NCBI GenBank assembly: GCA_937965785.1
Contig: CALCKT010000036.1
Span: forward strand, 1-26,888
Direction of reading: 5' to 3'
Origin: an uncultured Propionibacteriaceae bacterium
Lineage (GTDB): Bacteria; Actinomycetota; Actinomycetes; Propionibacteriales; Propionibacteriaceae
DNA length: 26,888 nucleotides
Position 1 is the stretch's first letter; each line of letters starts with the position of its first letter. The notes beneath the pieces were generated by a model, which was not told where the DNA came from, made no database searches, and worked only from the letters and a program-made list of their open reading frames with translations. Below are positions 6,125-14,557 of this stretch, in pieces. The position numbers and the translations under genes are program-made.

Positions 6125-7042
6125 GTGTCGCCAAATGCTCAACATTCCTCCGGGGTTCCTGACCTGAGCCGCTACGGCTGGCTGGCCGTGGCGACGGCCC
6201 TCGCCACCATCCTGCTGAAAGCGGGGGCCTGGTTGGTCACCGGATCCGTGGGGCTGCTGGCCGATGCCGCCGAATCCCTGGTCAACCTGGCCGCCGCCAT
6301 CGTGGCGCTGATCGTGCTGAAGGTGGCGGCCAGACCTGCCGACGCCAACCACAATTTCGGTCACACCAAGGCCGAGTACTTCTCGGCGGCCGTGGAGGGC
6401 GTGATGATCTTCGTCGCCGCGATCTCCATCGTCGTCCTCGCGATCCAACGGCTGTTCGTCCCGCAGCCCCTCGAATCGCTGGGGATCGGCCTGGTGATCT
6501 CCGTGGCCGCATCCATCCTCAACGGTGTCGTTGCGTCGGTGATGATCAGGGCCGGGAAACGCCACCGCTCCATCACACTCAGGGCCGACGGCAAACACCT
6601 GATGACCGATGTGTGGACCTCGGTCGGTGTGCTGGTGGGGATCGCGCTGGTCTGGGTGAGCGGCTGGGGATGGCTCGACCCCGTGATCGCCATCGCGGTG
6701 GGCGTCAACATCCTGTTCACCGGCTACGGCCTGCTGAAGGAATCGACCGAGGGGCTGATGGATGTGTCCCTACCGGAAGAGGACAACGAACGACTGCGGG
6801 CAATCCTGACCAGCAGGGCCGGGGCCGGGGTTGCCTTCCACCAGATGCGCACCCGGGTCTCCGGGGCCCGGCAGTTCATGGACTTCCACCTGCTCGTCCC
6901 GGACGACTGGAGCGTCAAACAGGGCCACGATTTCCTGGAGGACCTCTCCGAGGAGATCGTCGCCGAGTTCCCGCGGATGAACGTCACCGGACACATCGAA
7001 CCCATCAACGATCCCCGCAGCTACGCCCACGAGGGCATCTGA
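6125..7042 (+). CDS. Cation diffusion facilitator family transporter
   Basis: A 305-residue CDF transporter that would export divalent metal ions in exchange for protons. It has about six membrane segments in the first ~205 residues and a cytoplasmic C-terminal domain typical of dimeric CDFs. The family motif HxxGHxKxEY is at H76-Y85 and the TM5 metal site H158-x-x-x-D162 is intact. In TM2 the usual D/HxxxD pair reads E50-x-x-x-N54 (after D47), a variant I believe occurs in part of the family and one that may shift metal choice. Zn, Fe, Mn, Co and Cd are all possible. The frame starts at GTG 6125; there is a G-rich run before it, but no better in-frame start. It converges with the gene at 7145. 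Confidence 0.9.
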   Translation: MSPNAQHSSGVPDLSRYGWLAVATALATILLKAGAWLVTGSVGLLADAAESLVNLAAAIVALIVLKVAARPADANHNFGHTKAEYFSAAVEGVMIFVAAISIVVLAIQRLFVPQPLESLGIGLVISVAASILNGVVASVMIRAGKRHRSITLRADGKHLMTDVWTSVGVLVGIALVWVSGWGWLDPVIAIAVGVNILFTGYGLLKESTEGLMDVSLPEEDNERLRAILTSRAGAGVAFHQMRTRVSGARQFMDFHLLVPDDWSVKQGHDFLEDLSEEIVAEFPRMNVTGHIEPINDPRSYAHEGI

Positions 7043-7086
7043 GCGAACCATCCCACACCACTCCGTGCACCGGCCGAGGGCAGGCA

Positions 7087-7111
7087 CCCCGGCGCGATGA
7101 TCGGGCCGGGG
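7087..7111. terminator. Possible terminator between convergent genes
   Basis: CCCCGGC and GCCGGGG form a perfect 7 bp stem with an 11-base loop, in the gap between the convergent CDF gene and PPDK-regulator gene. It lacks a U-tract on either strand, so it is a weak candidate. Confidence 0.3.
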
Positions 7112-7144
7112 CCTTGGATCGGGGCGGTTGGTTCTGCGTTTCTA

Positions 7145-8023
7145 TCAGGGGGTGATGCGCAGCTGTCCCGCCGGCTGGCGGAGACAGGAACCCGCCCTCC
7201 GGGCACGTTCGTCGACGATGTCGATGATCCGAGCCGCGGCCTCCTCCAGGGCGAGCCCCGTGGTGTCGATGATCGGCGCCCCCAGCCGCTTCTGAACGGC
7301 ACCCACCTCGTCCAGTTCGTCGAGGATCCGTCCCAGATCCGCGTAGCCGTCCCGGGTGCCGAAACCACCCAACCCCTGTACGCGGCGCGACCGGATCTGC
7401 AGCAACCGCTCGGGGTCTATCGTCAACCCGACGATGCGCCAGCGCTCGATCCCGAACAGCTCCTCGGGTGGCCGGATACCGGGCACCAGGGGAACGTTGA
7501 CCGTTTTGTAGCCCAGATATCCCAGGTAGATCGACAGGGGGGTCTTGCCGGAACGCGACGCCCCGATCAGGCAGATGTCGCACTCCCGGAGCGCAGCAGG
7601 TATGGCCCCGTCATCGTTGCGGATAGCGAACTCCATCGCGGAGATCCTCACGAAATAGTCGGCCTCCACACCCACGGGACGCATGGGAACCTCGTCGGCG
7701 GCGTGACCGGAGATCTGCTCCAGAGCGACCAGGGCGTCGCCCATCAGGTCGGTGTAGGGGATCGCGAGATCCTTGCAGGCGTTGATGACCAGGCTCCGCC
7801 GCTCGGCGTTCACCAGGGTGAAGAACACGGCGATCCGCTGGTTGGCCCGCTCCCTCAGGGTGCCCAGCGCCTTCATCATGGCATCCAGTTTTCCCAGCCG
7901 GGGGTGCCTGATGATCTCGAAGTGCGCATCCGGGAACTGGGCGCGGGCGGCCCGGGCCAGCCGCACCGCGGTCTCCCCGGTCGAGTCGGCCAGCACGTGG
8001 ATCTCCAGGTTGCCGTCGGTCAT
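7145..8023 (-). CDS. Pyruvate,phosphate dikinase regulatory protein (DUF299 family)
   Basis: A 292-residue member of the PSRP/PDRP family. These enzymes use ADP to phosphorylate, and phosphate to dephosphorylate, a threonine of pyruvate,phosphate dikinase or PEP synthetase, switching it off or on. The N-terminus IHVLADSTGETAVRLA is the family hallmark. The P-loop is GASRSGKT (G154-T161), followed by PLSIYLGYLGYKTVNVPL and VPGIRPPEELF, all typical. The length is slightly above the usual 270-280 because of a variable basic C-terminus. I chose the ATG at 8023; a TTG two codons earlier (8029) is less likely. It lies 46 bases after murJ on the same strand and may be read from the same transcript. 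The target enzyme, most likely PPDK in this kind of bacterium, is not in the window. Confidence 0.93.
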   Translation of the reverse strand: MTDGNLEIHVLADSTGETAVRLARAARAQFPDAHFEIIRHPRLGKLDAMMKALGTLRERANQRIAVFFTLVNAERRSLVINACKDLAIPYTDLMGDALVALEQISGHAADEVPMRPVGVEADYFVRISAMEFAIRNDDGAIPAALRECDICLIGASRSGKTPLSIYLGYLGYKTVNVPLVPGIRPPEELFGIERWRIVGLTIDPERLLQIRSRRVQGLGGFGTRDGYADLGRILDELDEVGAVQKRLGAPIIDTTGLALEEAAARIIDIVDERARRAGSCLRQPAGQLRITP

Positions 8024-8069
8024 GGGCAAACCGTAGCGGACCGGCCAGGGGTCGCGCCCGCGACGCCCC

Positions 8070-11000
8070 TCACCCCTGTTTGACGACGATCTCGTTCACG
8101 GTCCCCATGTAACGGCCCGAGGAGACCTCCGGCAGCTTGGTGAGGTAGACCAGCACGTAACGGCTGGTGACCTCCTCGGAGGGTTCCAGGACGGCCTGCT
8201 CCGAGGTGTCCTCGGCCGTGGCCACCGTCCTCCACTGGGCCTGGCGGTCCATGGGGGCCCTGTCGGTGGCCTCCTTCTCCGGGACCCGCAGCTCGACGGT
8301 CTCACCGGCCGCGGCGAAGGTCACCTCGACCTTCCCGAGCTTGACGGGTTTTCCGAGGTCGAGCACCAGGCCGACGCCCGGTTTCTCCCCACCCATCTTG
8401 GGATTGCCCCGGTACTGCATGGTTGACCAGCCCGTGCCGGGGTCGCCGTCAATGGCGTTTTTCACCTGGTCCGGGTGCTCATCGCCGCTGCCGTTGTCGG
8501 CCCGTGGATCGAAATCGGTGATGATGGCCACGGGAATGACGGTGCCGGCCTCCGGGGCCTCCTGCGACTCGCTGGTCGTTGGGGTGGATGAGCTGGAACC
8601 GGGGGCCTCGGGTCTCGGGCCGATGCTGTTGATCGCGACCACGATCAGGGAGATCACCAAAGTGGCGACCGCCGCCACCAGCACGACCCAGAGCAGGGGC
8701 CTGCCCTCGTAGGTGCTCTTGGCAGACTTGACGTCCTCCACGGCGCTGGTCTCCACGACCCGTTGGCTGGGTTGCCGGACCACCGCCGGCTGTACCTGCG
8801 TCGCGGTGGAGTCGAGGACCATGGGGGGCGGCATCGATTCCAGCGGGGTGGGTCGCAGGTGGACCGGGATGGGGTTCTGCGGCTGCCTGACCCGGGCCTC
8901 CAGGTCGGGGGAGGCGTCCGCCGTCCCCAGCACCGATGCGAGCGCCGAGGCCAGTTGGGAGGCGGTCGTGATCCGGCTCTCCGATGCCGCCGTCTGCCGG
9001 GCCAGGGCCGCCGCGCAGATGCGGTCCAGGGCCGGGGAGACCCCGGGGGTCACGGAACTCATCGGGGCGATCTCGCCGCCGACGACCGGGGCTGCGGGAA
9101 GATCCCGGGTCTCCCCACCCGGCCAGCGCAGCACCAGCATCGCGTACAGCAGACTGGCGAGTCCCCGCACGTCGGCGGCCTCGCGGTCGCTCCACTTCAC
9201 CGACGAGTTCGGGTGGAAACCGGCCTCGACCCCGAAACCGACCAGCTTCACGGCCCCGAGGGTCGTGATCACCACGTTGTCGGGGGTCAGCTGTTCATGG
9301 AACAGTCCTTGGCCGTGCAGCGAGGTGAGGGCATCCGCCAACTCCCGGACCACCCACGCGGCCTCCAGGGCGCTGAGCGGGCCGTGTTTCAGCAGATTGG
9401 TCAGGGAGCTGCCGTGCGCGTACTCGCAGACGATGTAGCCACCCAGCCCGCGCGGGTCGTTTTCCAGGTTGACCGCGTCCAGCACCCGCAGGAAACGGGA
9501 ATCGGTGGCTATCGCACCCTTCCGGGCCGCCTGCAGCAGATCCGTGGTGCACGGGCTGTCCTCGGGGATGACATGCGCTATGACGTCGCGGGAGAGCACC
9601 AGGTCATGGGCGCGCCAGGTTTCGATGCCGTCCCGGACCATGATCAACTCATCGATGCGGAACCGCGTGGAGAGCAGGTCGCCGGTGCTCATCAGCCGCC
9701 GCCCCGCGGTCAGCTCATCGGCCCCCGAGAACATCGAGGGTTCATCCGGGCCCACGATCTGGGCCTGCATGCTCGCGGTGTCCGGAGATGTGGGGGAGGT
9801 GGATGGCGGGGTGTCCCGCACGGCAGGGCTGACCCGGGTCTCCAGCATGTCGTCGGTGGATTCCGGGGCGAGGTTGCCCACCAGGCTCGGTAGTTCGAGG
9901 GCCGCCGCCATGGATTCCTCCGGAATGCGGGCGGCGTTCCAACCGTTGAAGGTGCCGTCGGCGATGATCGTGTGCAGGCCAGTTGGCATGAGGTCGTCCA
10001 CCAGGGCGGCCGCGGTGGCGGGTTCCGCGCCGATGGTGGGGATCTGCGGGAGCGACGGCTCCTTCCCGGGCTCCTCGTCCCCCGCGGGCCCGGATGCCTT
10101 GCCACGCCCGAGACGGGAACGGATCATGTCGCCGAGACTGGCGAGCTCCCGGACCTTCAGCACCTTTCCCACCGCCAGGAAACTGGCCCCGATGATGCAG
10201 CCCCCCAGACACAGGGCCAGCAGCGGGCCGACAATCCCACCGGGGAGCGCATCCAGGATCAGGCTGGACAGGAACCACGCCACCAGGGCACCGATGCCCG
10301 CTCCGATGCCCAGGCGGGCGACGTGCATCAGGAGATCCCGGCCGTTCAGGTGGGGTATCTTCCGTTTGAGCTGGCGCCAGCTGAGCTGGACCCCCACCAG
10401 GTAGGCGAGGGAATAGGACACGGCGAGCGCCGTTGCGGTCAGGTCGGGGTTGTTCACCAGGTACACCAGCAGCAACGCGCCCCCGGCGTTCACGCCACCT
10501 ATCACGAGCTGCAGCCGGAACGGGGTGCGGGTGTCCTCCAGCGCGTAGAAGGTGCGCAGGCAGATGAACTGCACGGTGAACGGCACCGTGCCCAGGGCGA
10601 AGGCCCCCAGCGCCCAGGCGATCAGGTTGGCGTCGCGGCTGCCCTGGCCATGGCCGAACAACAGGATCGCCATCGGCTCGGAGAGCGCCAGGAACACCAT
10701 CGAGGCCGGTACCAGAGCCATCAACGACAGTCGTGTGGTCTTGCGCGCCTCGGCCGCGACACCTTCGAGGTCCCCCGCCGCGGCCAGCCGGGAGGCGTTG
10801 GGCAGCATGGCGGTGGCCAGCGAGACCGTGATCAGGGAGTGCGGCATCATCCAGATCAGGCTGGCGTTGCCGTAGACGTTGGAGCCGCCGCCGGTTCCGG
10901 CGGCCGTCGCCGAGGTGGCCAGGCGGTTCACCAGCATCAGCACGGCCTGGTTGATGAGCACGAAACCCAGGGTCCACTTCGCCAGCTGGAAGGTCTTGCC

Positions 11001-11756
11001 CAGCCCCACTCCCCGAAGGTCGAAACGCGGCCTGAACCGGAACCCCACCTTCTTCACGAACGGGACCAACACCAATGCCTGGGCGGCGATCCCGATCGTG
11101 GAGCCGATTCCCAGCAGCAGTATCTGCTCGGTGGTGAACGCGCCTGAATGGTCGCCGCCGGCGCCCCAGATCACCAGGTAGAAACCCAGCACGATGATGG
11201 AGATGATGTTGTTGGCGATCGGCGCCCACATCATGGGGCCGAACTGGTCCCGGGCGTTGAGCACCTGCCCCAGCATCGTGTAGACACCGTAGAAGAAGAT
11301 CTGGGGGAGGGTGCAGTAGGTCAACGCCACCATGGAGGCGTACTGGCTCTCCAGGTCCGGGGCACGCCAGGAATCCGACGAGTAGAGGAACGTGATCAGC
11401 GGGGCGGCCAGGGTCAGGAGCACGGTCACCACGCTGATGGCCAGCATGAACGCGGTCATGATCCGGTTCGTGAACGCCTCGCCGCCGTCCTCGTCGTGAC
11501 GAATGGCGCGCACGATCTGCGGTACCAGAACGGTGTTGACGGCACCGCCCACGAACAGGATGTACATGCCGTTGGAGATCGTGCTGGCCAGCGACAGGAT
11601 GTCGGCCTGCCTGGTGCCGTTGCCCAGGATGAAGGCCACCAGCATCGTCCGCAGGATCCCGAGGCCCCGGGAAACCAGCGTTCCCGCCGCCATCAGGGCG
11701 CTCGCGGAAAGCAATTTGCGGCTGCTGCTCACACCGCCATCGGCACTACTGCTCAC
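8070..11756 (-). CDS. murJ: MurJ lipid II flippase fused to a pseudokinase and external C-terminal domain
   Basis: A 1228-residue protein. Residues ~10-535 are a MurJ/MviN flippase with about 14 membrane helices, moving lipid II across the membrane for peptidoglycan synthesis. A linker leads to a kinase-like domain (~695-950). All three catalytic markers are lost: the VAIK lysine is H728, HRD reads HEQ (820-822), and DFG reads GFG (840-842), so it is a pseudokinase. A membrane helix (~1019-1043) precedes a ~185-residue extracytoplasmic part with a jelly-roll, discoidin-like look (GLVLDLGKPVKLGKVEVTF). The same order is known in M. tuberculosis MviN (Rv3910), whose pseudokinase, once phosphorylated, binds the FHA protein FhaA. 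The start is GTG at 11756, overlapping the DUF6049 stop by 11 bases; a second GTG eight codons in is possible. Confidence 0.95.
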   Translation of the reverse strand: MSSSADGGVSSSRKLLSASALMAAGTLVSRGLGILRTMLVAFILGNGTRQADILSLASTISNGMYILFVGGAVNTVLVPQIVRAIRHDEDGGEAFTNRIMTAFMLAISVVTVLLTLAAPLITFLYSSDSWRAPDLESQYASMVALTYCTLPQIFFYGVYTMLGQVLNARDQFGPMMWAPIANNIISIIVLGFYLVIWGAGGDHSGAFTTEQILLLGIGSTIGIAAQALVLVPFVKKVGFRFRPRFDLRGVGLGKTFQLAKWTLGFVLINQAVLMLVNRLATSATAAGTGGGSNVYGNASLIWMMPHSLITVSLATAMLPNASRLAAAGDLEGVAAEARKTTRLSLMALVPASMVFLALSEPMAILLFGHGQGSRDANLIAWALGAFALGTVPFTVQFICLRTFYALEDTRTPFRLQLVIGGVNAGGALLLVYLVNNPDLTATALAVSYSLAYLVGVQLSWRQLKRKIPHLNGRDLLMHVARLGIGAGIGALVAWFLSSLILDALPGGIVGPLLALCLGGCIIGASFLAVGKVLKVRELASLGDMIRSRLGRGKASGPAGDEEPGKEPSLPQIPTIGAEPATAAALVDDLMPTGLHTIIADGTFNGWNAARIPEESMAAALELPSLVGNLAPESTDDMLETRVSPAVRDTPPSTSPTSPDTASMQAQIVGPDEPSMFSGADELTAGRRLMSTGDLLSTRFRIDELIMVRDGIETWRAHDLVLSRDVIAHVIPEDSPCTTDLLQAARKGAIATDSRFLRVLDAVNLENDPRGLGGYIVCEYAHGSSLTNLLKHGPLSALEAAWVVRELADALTSLHGQGLFHEQLTPDNVVITTLGAVKLVGFGVEAGFHPNSSVKWSDREAADVRGLASLLYAMLVLRWPGGETRDLPAAPVVGGEIAPMSSVTPGVSPALDRICAAALARQTAASESRITTASQLASALASVLGTADASPDLEARVRQPQNPIPVHLRPTPLESMPPPMVLDSTATQVQPAVVRQPSQRVVETSAVEDVKSAKSTYEGRPLLWVVLVAAVATLVISLIVVAINSIGPRPEAPGSSSSTPTTSESQEAPEAGTVIPVAIITDFDPRADNGSGDEHPDQVKNAIDGDPGTGWSTMQYRGNPKMGGEKPGVGLVLDLGKPVKLGKVEVTFAAAGETVELRVPEKEATDRAPMDRQAQWRTVATAEDTSEQAVLEPSEEVTSRYVLVYLTKLPEVSSGRYMGTVNEIVVKQG

Positions 11757-13665
11757 GACTCTCCCTGGCTCGTTCCCTCTGCACCGCCCTGATACGCAGG
11801 AATGTGCCTCCGACCACTACTGCACCCGAGATGACGATGATGATCCAGCCGACTCGCCCGAGGCCGGTTGCCGTGATCTCCACCGGCACCACCGAACCGA
11901 ACGCGGTTCCCTGTTCCGTCGTCAGCTGGGCACGCACGATCACGACCCCGTTGGATGTGGTTGACGGGGAGACGCTGACCGTCCGGTGCTCGCCGGGGCC
12001 GAGGGTGACCAGCTCGGAGGGCGCGACCCGGATCCGGTTGGGGGAGTCGCTGACGAACTGCACCCGCACCTTCACGGTGATGGGAAGCGGATTGTTGATC
12101 GTCACGGGGAAGTTGTTGGTGTCGGAGCCCATCACGAACTGGCTGGCGGCGCTCAACCGGATCATGGACGGGGCCAGTTTCTCGCTCGGGGTGGCGCCGA
12201 CGAATTCCATGGCTTCCTGTTCGGAACGGAAGGCACTGTTGAAGGCGCGCGTGGCGGTGGCCGCATTCAGCGCGGTGCGGTCGGTTCCCGTCAGTTCCTC
12301 CAGGAGCTGGGTGGAGTCGAATATGCCCTGCACCTGGGAACGCAGCCCGGGCCACGGGGTGATCTGCTCCGTCGGGGTTCCGTAGCGCGCCTGGTCGCTG
12401 GGTTCGGGGAGGGGAGCGATGGTTTCGGCGCCTGCCAGGAGGTCCGCGCGGCTGATGTTCGCGACCTCGCGGACCATGTGGATCGGCGGCGAACCGCCCA
12501 GCAGTTCCTCGGCCAACCGGCGCCCGGAGATCTGCGCATCTGTGAGGGTGCTTCCGGGGCCGATACCGGGCAGGTCAGTGGAGGACACCCGCAGGGCGTG
12601 GGCCCTGACGCTGTGGTTCGTGGTGGTTATCTCCCCGCTGGAGGTGAAGTTGTTCCCGAAAACCTTCCGGAAACCGTGGAGGGCCAGCGTCAACGTCAGG
12701 TCCTGGGAGTCGTTCCCGCCCAGATCCGCGGCCAGGGGGGCGTCGGCTATGGCGCCCAGATCCGCGGCCTTCAAGGCGGTTTCGGACCACCCCAGGGCGG
12801 CCTCGAAACTTTTCAGGTCCCCGGCGGCGTGCAGCCGCGCCAGGTCGGGGTTCCCGAACGGCAACCGCATCACCCGGCCCGTGCTGATCAGGTCGTTGAT
12901 TCGTTTCACGAAGTTGCTCGCGGCCTCGCTCGGGGGGGCCGCCTGACCGGCGACGGTGTGTTCCCCGGCCAGCGCCTGGGCCTCGACCAGCAGGGATGGA
13001 TCCAGTAGGGTGTAGACCCCCGGTTTCTCGGCGGCCGCCAACAAATCGGACAATTCCCCCACGAGCCTGGATTCGAGGGAGTTGTCCTGGAAGTCGGTGC
13101 CGTCGAGCAGGGTCGGCCGGGTGGCGAGTTTCACGACGGTTGAGACCTGCAGCGGTTTCTTGGCGGCGACGGCGAACACCCTGCCGCGGCCCACCGTCAC
13201 GGGATCCCGCCTGGTGGAGTTGGAGCGGACCTGGACGCCGAGCATGTGGACGGAGTCCGTCTTCGATGCCAGGGCGAGTTCCCCGATGGTCGCGGTCACC
13301 GTGAATTTCACCGATGCGCCGGGGGTCAGATCACCCAGTTCCTGATAGTTCTCCTTGGAGTTCGTGACCCGTTTCCCCGGAGGCTGTGAGGGTTCGGATG
13401 TGAGCGCCTGCACGAGTTCGTCGTGTTCCGTGATCGCTCTGGTCGAGCGCCAGAAGTGGACGCTGGCGTTTTCCACGGCCTGATCGGTGTTGTTGCGTAC
13501 CGTGCCGGTCATGGTGATGCGCTGATCCGGCTGTGACTGGTCCAGCAGCTGCGGGGAGAGCGACTCGATGTTCACATCGAGGTTTCCATCCGCCCGGGAG
13601 GGGGTCGCGACGAAGCCGACGGCCACGGCTGCCAGCAGCAGCATCCAGGTCACCAGCCTTCTCAT
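11746..13665 (-). CDS. Exported, membrane-anchored DUF6049 family protein
   Basis: A 639-residue protein with an N-terminal signal peptide (MRRLVTWMLLLAAVAVGF, cleavage probably after TPSRA), a large extracytoplasmic part and a C-terminal membrane helix (GWIIIVISGAVVVGGTFL) followed by a short basic tail. Two parts of the outer region look like Ig-like beta folds: near the N-terminus (ITMTGTVRNNTDQAVENASV) and just before the anchor (NPLPITVKVRVQF). The conserved actinobacterial neighbourhood, immediately before murJ with overlapping ends, matches Rv3909. This suggests a role in cell-wall assembly beside MurJ, but the biochemical function is unknown. I chose the ATG at 13665; the frame runs on upstream to a TTG, which would place charged and aromatic residues before the signal peptide. 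It is divergent from the thiamine operon. Confidence 0.85.
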   Translation of the reverse strand: MRRLVTWMLLLAAVAVGFVATPSRADGNLDVNIESLSPQLLDQSQPDQRITMTGTVRNNTDQAVENASVHFWRSTRAITEHDELVQALTSEPSQPPGKRVTNSKENYQELGDLTPGASVKFTVTATIGELALASKTDSVHMLGVQVRSNSTRRDPVTVGRGRVFAVAAKKPLQVSTVVKLATRPTLLDGTDFQDNSLESRLVGELSDLLAAAEKPGVYTLLDPSLLVEAQALAGEHTVAGQAAPPSEAASNFVKRINDLISTGRVMRLPFGNPDLARLHAAGDLKSFEAALGWSETALKAADLGAIADAPLAADLGGNDSQDLTLTLALHGFRKVFGNNFTSSGEITTTNHSVRAHALRVSSTDLPGIGPGSTLTDAQISGRRLAEELLGGSPPIHMVREVANISRADLLAGAETIAPLPEPSDQARYGTPTEQITPWPGLRSQVQGIFDSTQLLEELTGTDRTALNAATATRAFNSAFRSEQEAMEFVGATPSEKLAPSMIRLSAASQFVMGSDTNNFPVTINNPLPITVKVRVQFVSDSPNRIRVAPSELVTLGPGEHRTVSVSPSTTSNGVVIVRAQLTTEQGTAFGSVVPVEITATGLGRVGWIIIVISGAVVVGGTFLRIRAVQRERARESREQ

Positions 13666-13740
13666 CACCGGGCCATCGTAATAGGAGGTCCCGCCCAATC
13701 GGGAGGTTGTGGCCGAGATGCATCGACGAACCGCAGTCGG

Positions 13741-13746
13741 TAATGT
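13741..13746 (+). promoter_or_regulatory. Candidate -10 box of the thiamine operon
   Basis: TAATGT lies about 10 bases before the first base of the TPP aptamer, where a promoter is expected. The hexamer 17 bases upstream is a poor -35 match. Confidence 0.33.
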
Positions 13747-13756
13747 TCATCGAACA

Positions 13757-13840
13757 CGACAGGGGAGCGCAGCTGCGCTGAGAGTGCGGGCAACCGCAGA
13801 CCCTCGAACCTGAACCGGCTAGCACCGGCGTAGGGAGTCG
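13757..13840 (+). promoter_or_regulatory. TPP riboswitch (THI box)
   Basis: The conserved landmarks of the thiamine pyrophosphate aptamer appear in order. AGGGGAGC follows the P1 5' strand CGAC. GCTGAGAG opens the first arm, and ACCCTCGAACCTGAACCGG leads into TAGCACCGGCGTAGGGA, ending with the P1 3' strand GTCG. P3 forms from GAGTGCGG and CCGCA around AGAGTGCGGGCAACCGCAGA. It lies 81 bases upstream of ykoE, and binding of TPP should lower expression of the transporter. Confidence 0.95.
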
Positions 13841-13849
13841 GGAATCTCC

Positions 13850-13877
13850 GGTCGCGGCTGGCGTGCCCGCCGCGACC
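13850..13877 (+). terminator. Expression-platform hairpin of the TPP riboswitch
   Basis: GGTCGCGGC and GCCGCGACC make a perfect 9 bp stem with a 10-base loop, just after the aptamer. No U-run follows, only CTCCCTGAGG. It may act as a terminator without a U-tail, or as part of a translational switch in which CCTCCC pairs with the AGGAG ribosome site at 13912-13916. Confidence 0.5.
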
Positions 13878-13921
13878 TCCCTGAGGAAACCGGAACAACC
13901 CGGAAAACCACAGGAGTTGAC

Positions 13922-14557
13922 ATGACTGGAACCGCCAGGACGATGAGGACACAGCTGGCGGCGGGAGGACCCGCCGCTTGGCGTTCCGTGGATCTCGTGA
14001 CCGTTGCCATTCTCGGCGTGGCGTTGGGTGTCGCGTTCTGGGGCTGGGACCTGCTGCTGTATCCCGCGGTGTCCGCGGCGCTCAACACGGTCTTCCCGCC
14101 CCTGTCGAGCCTGACCCTCGGGGTGTGGGTGCTGCCGGCGGTCGTGGGCGGGCTCGTGGCGCGCCGCCCCGGAGCGGCCCTGCTCTGCGAGATCGTGGCC
14201 GCCACCGTCGAGGCGTTGCTGGGAAACCAGTGGGGGCTGAACGTGATGATCTCAGGAGCGCTGCAGGCACTGGGGGTCGAGATCATCCTCGCGGTTTTCC
14301 TGTGGCGGGGATTCCGCGTCTGGGTGGCGATGCTGGCCGGTACGCTCTCCGCCGTTCTTGAACTGTGCTGCTGGGAATGGTGGGTCTACCAGGGCGAATA
14401 CACCTTCGGCATGAAGCTGGTGGCCCTCGGATGTGCCGTCGGTTCCTGCATCGCGATCTCCGGTCTCGGGGGCTGGCTCCTGGTCAGGGCGATGGCCGCG
14501 ACCGGGGCGTTGAACGCCTTCCCCGCGGGCCGGGAACACCTGATCCGGCGTGGCTGA
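13922..14557 (+). CDS. ykoE: YkoE, substrate-binding component of HMP/thiamine ECF transporter
   Basis: A 211-residue membrane protein with five to six hydrophobic segments. It matches the YkoE S-component by its features: DLVTVAILGVALGVAFWGWD near residue 25, NTVFPPLSSLTLGVWVLPA, then ALLGNQWGLNVMISGALQALG, and the late ELCCWEWWVYQG. It binds thiamine or its hydroxymethylpyrimidine precursor in the membrane and hands it to the energising module encoded next. The upstream TPP riboswitch supports the substrate. AGGAG lies 6 bases before the ATG. The last codons overlap the GTG of the ykoDC gene, so expression is coupled. Confidence 0.93.
   Translation: MTGTARTMRTQLAAGGPAAWRSVDLVTVAILGVALGVAFWGWDLLLYPAVSAALNTVFPPLSSLTLGVWVLPAVVGGLVARRPGAALLCEIVAATVEALLGNQWGLNVMISGALQALGVEIILAVFLWRGFRVWVAMLAGTLSAVLELCCWEWWVYQGEYTFGMKLVALGCAVGSCIAISGLGGWLLVRAMAATGALNAFPAGREHLIRRG

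Noticed and set aside
8763..9893. Plus-strand open frame opposite the MurJ pseudokinase
   Set aside because: Antisense to a protein with clear kinase-like and MurJ features; composition is typical of a shadow frame.
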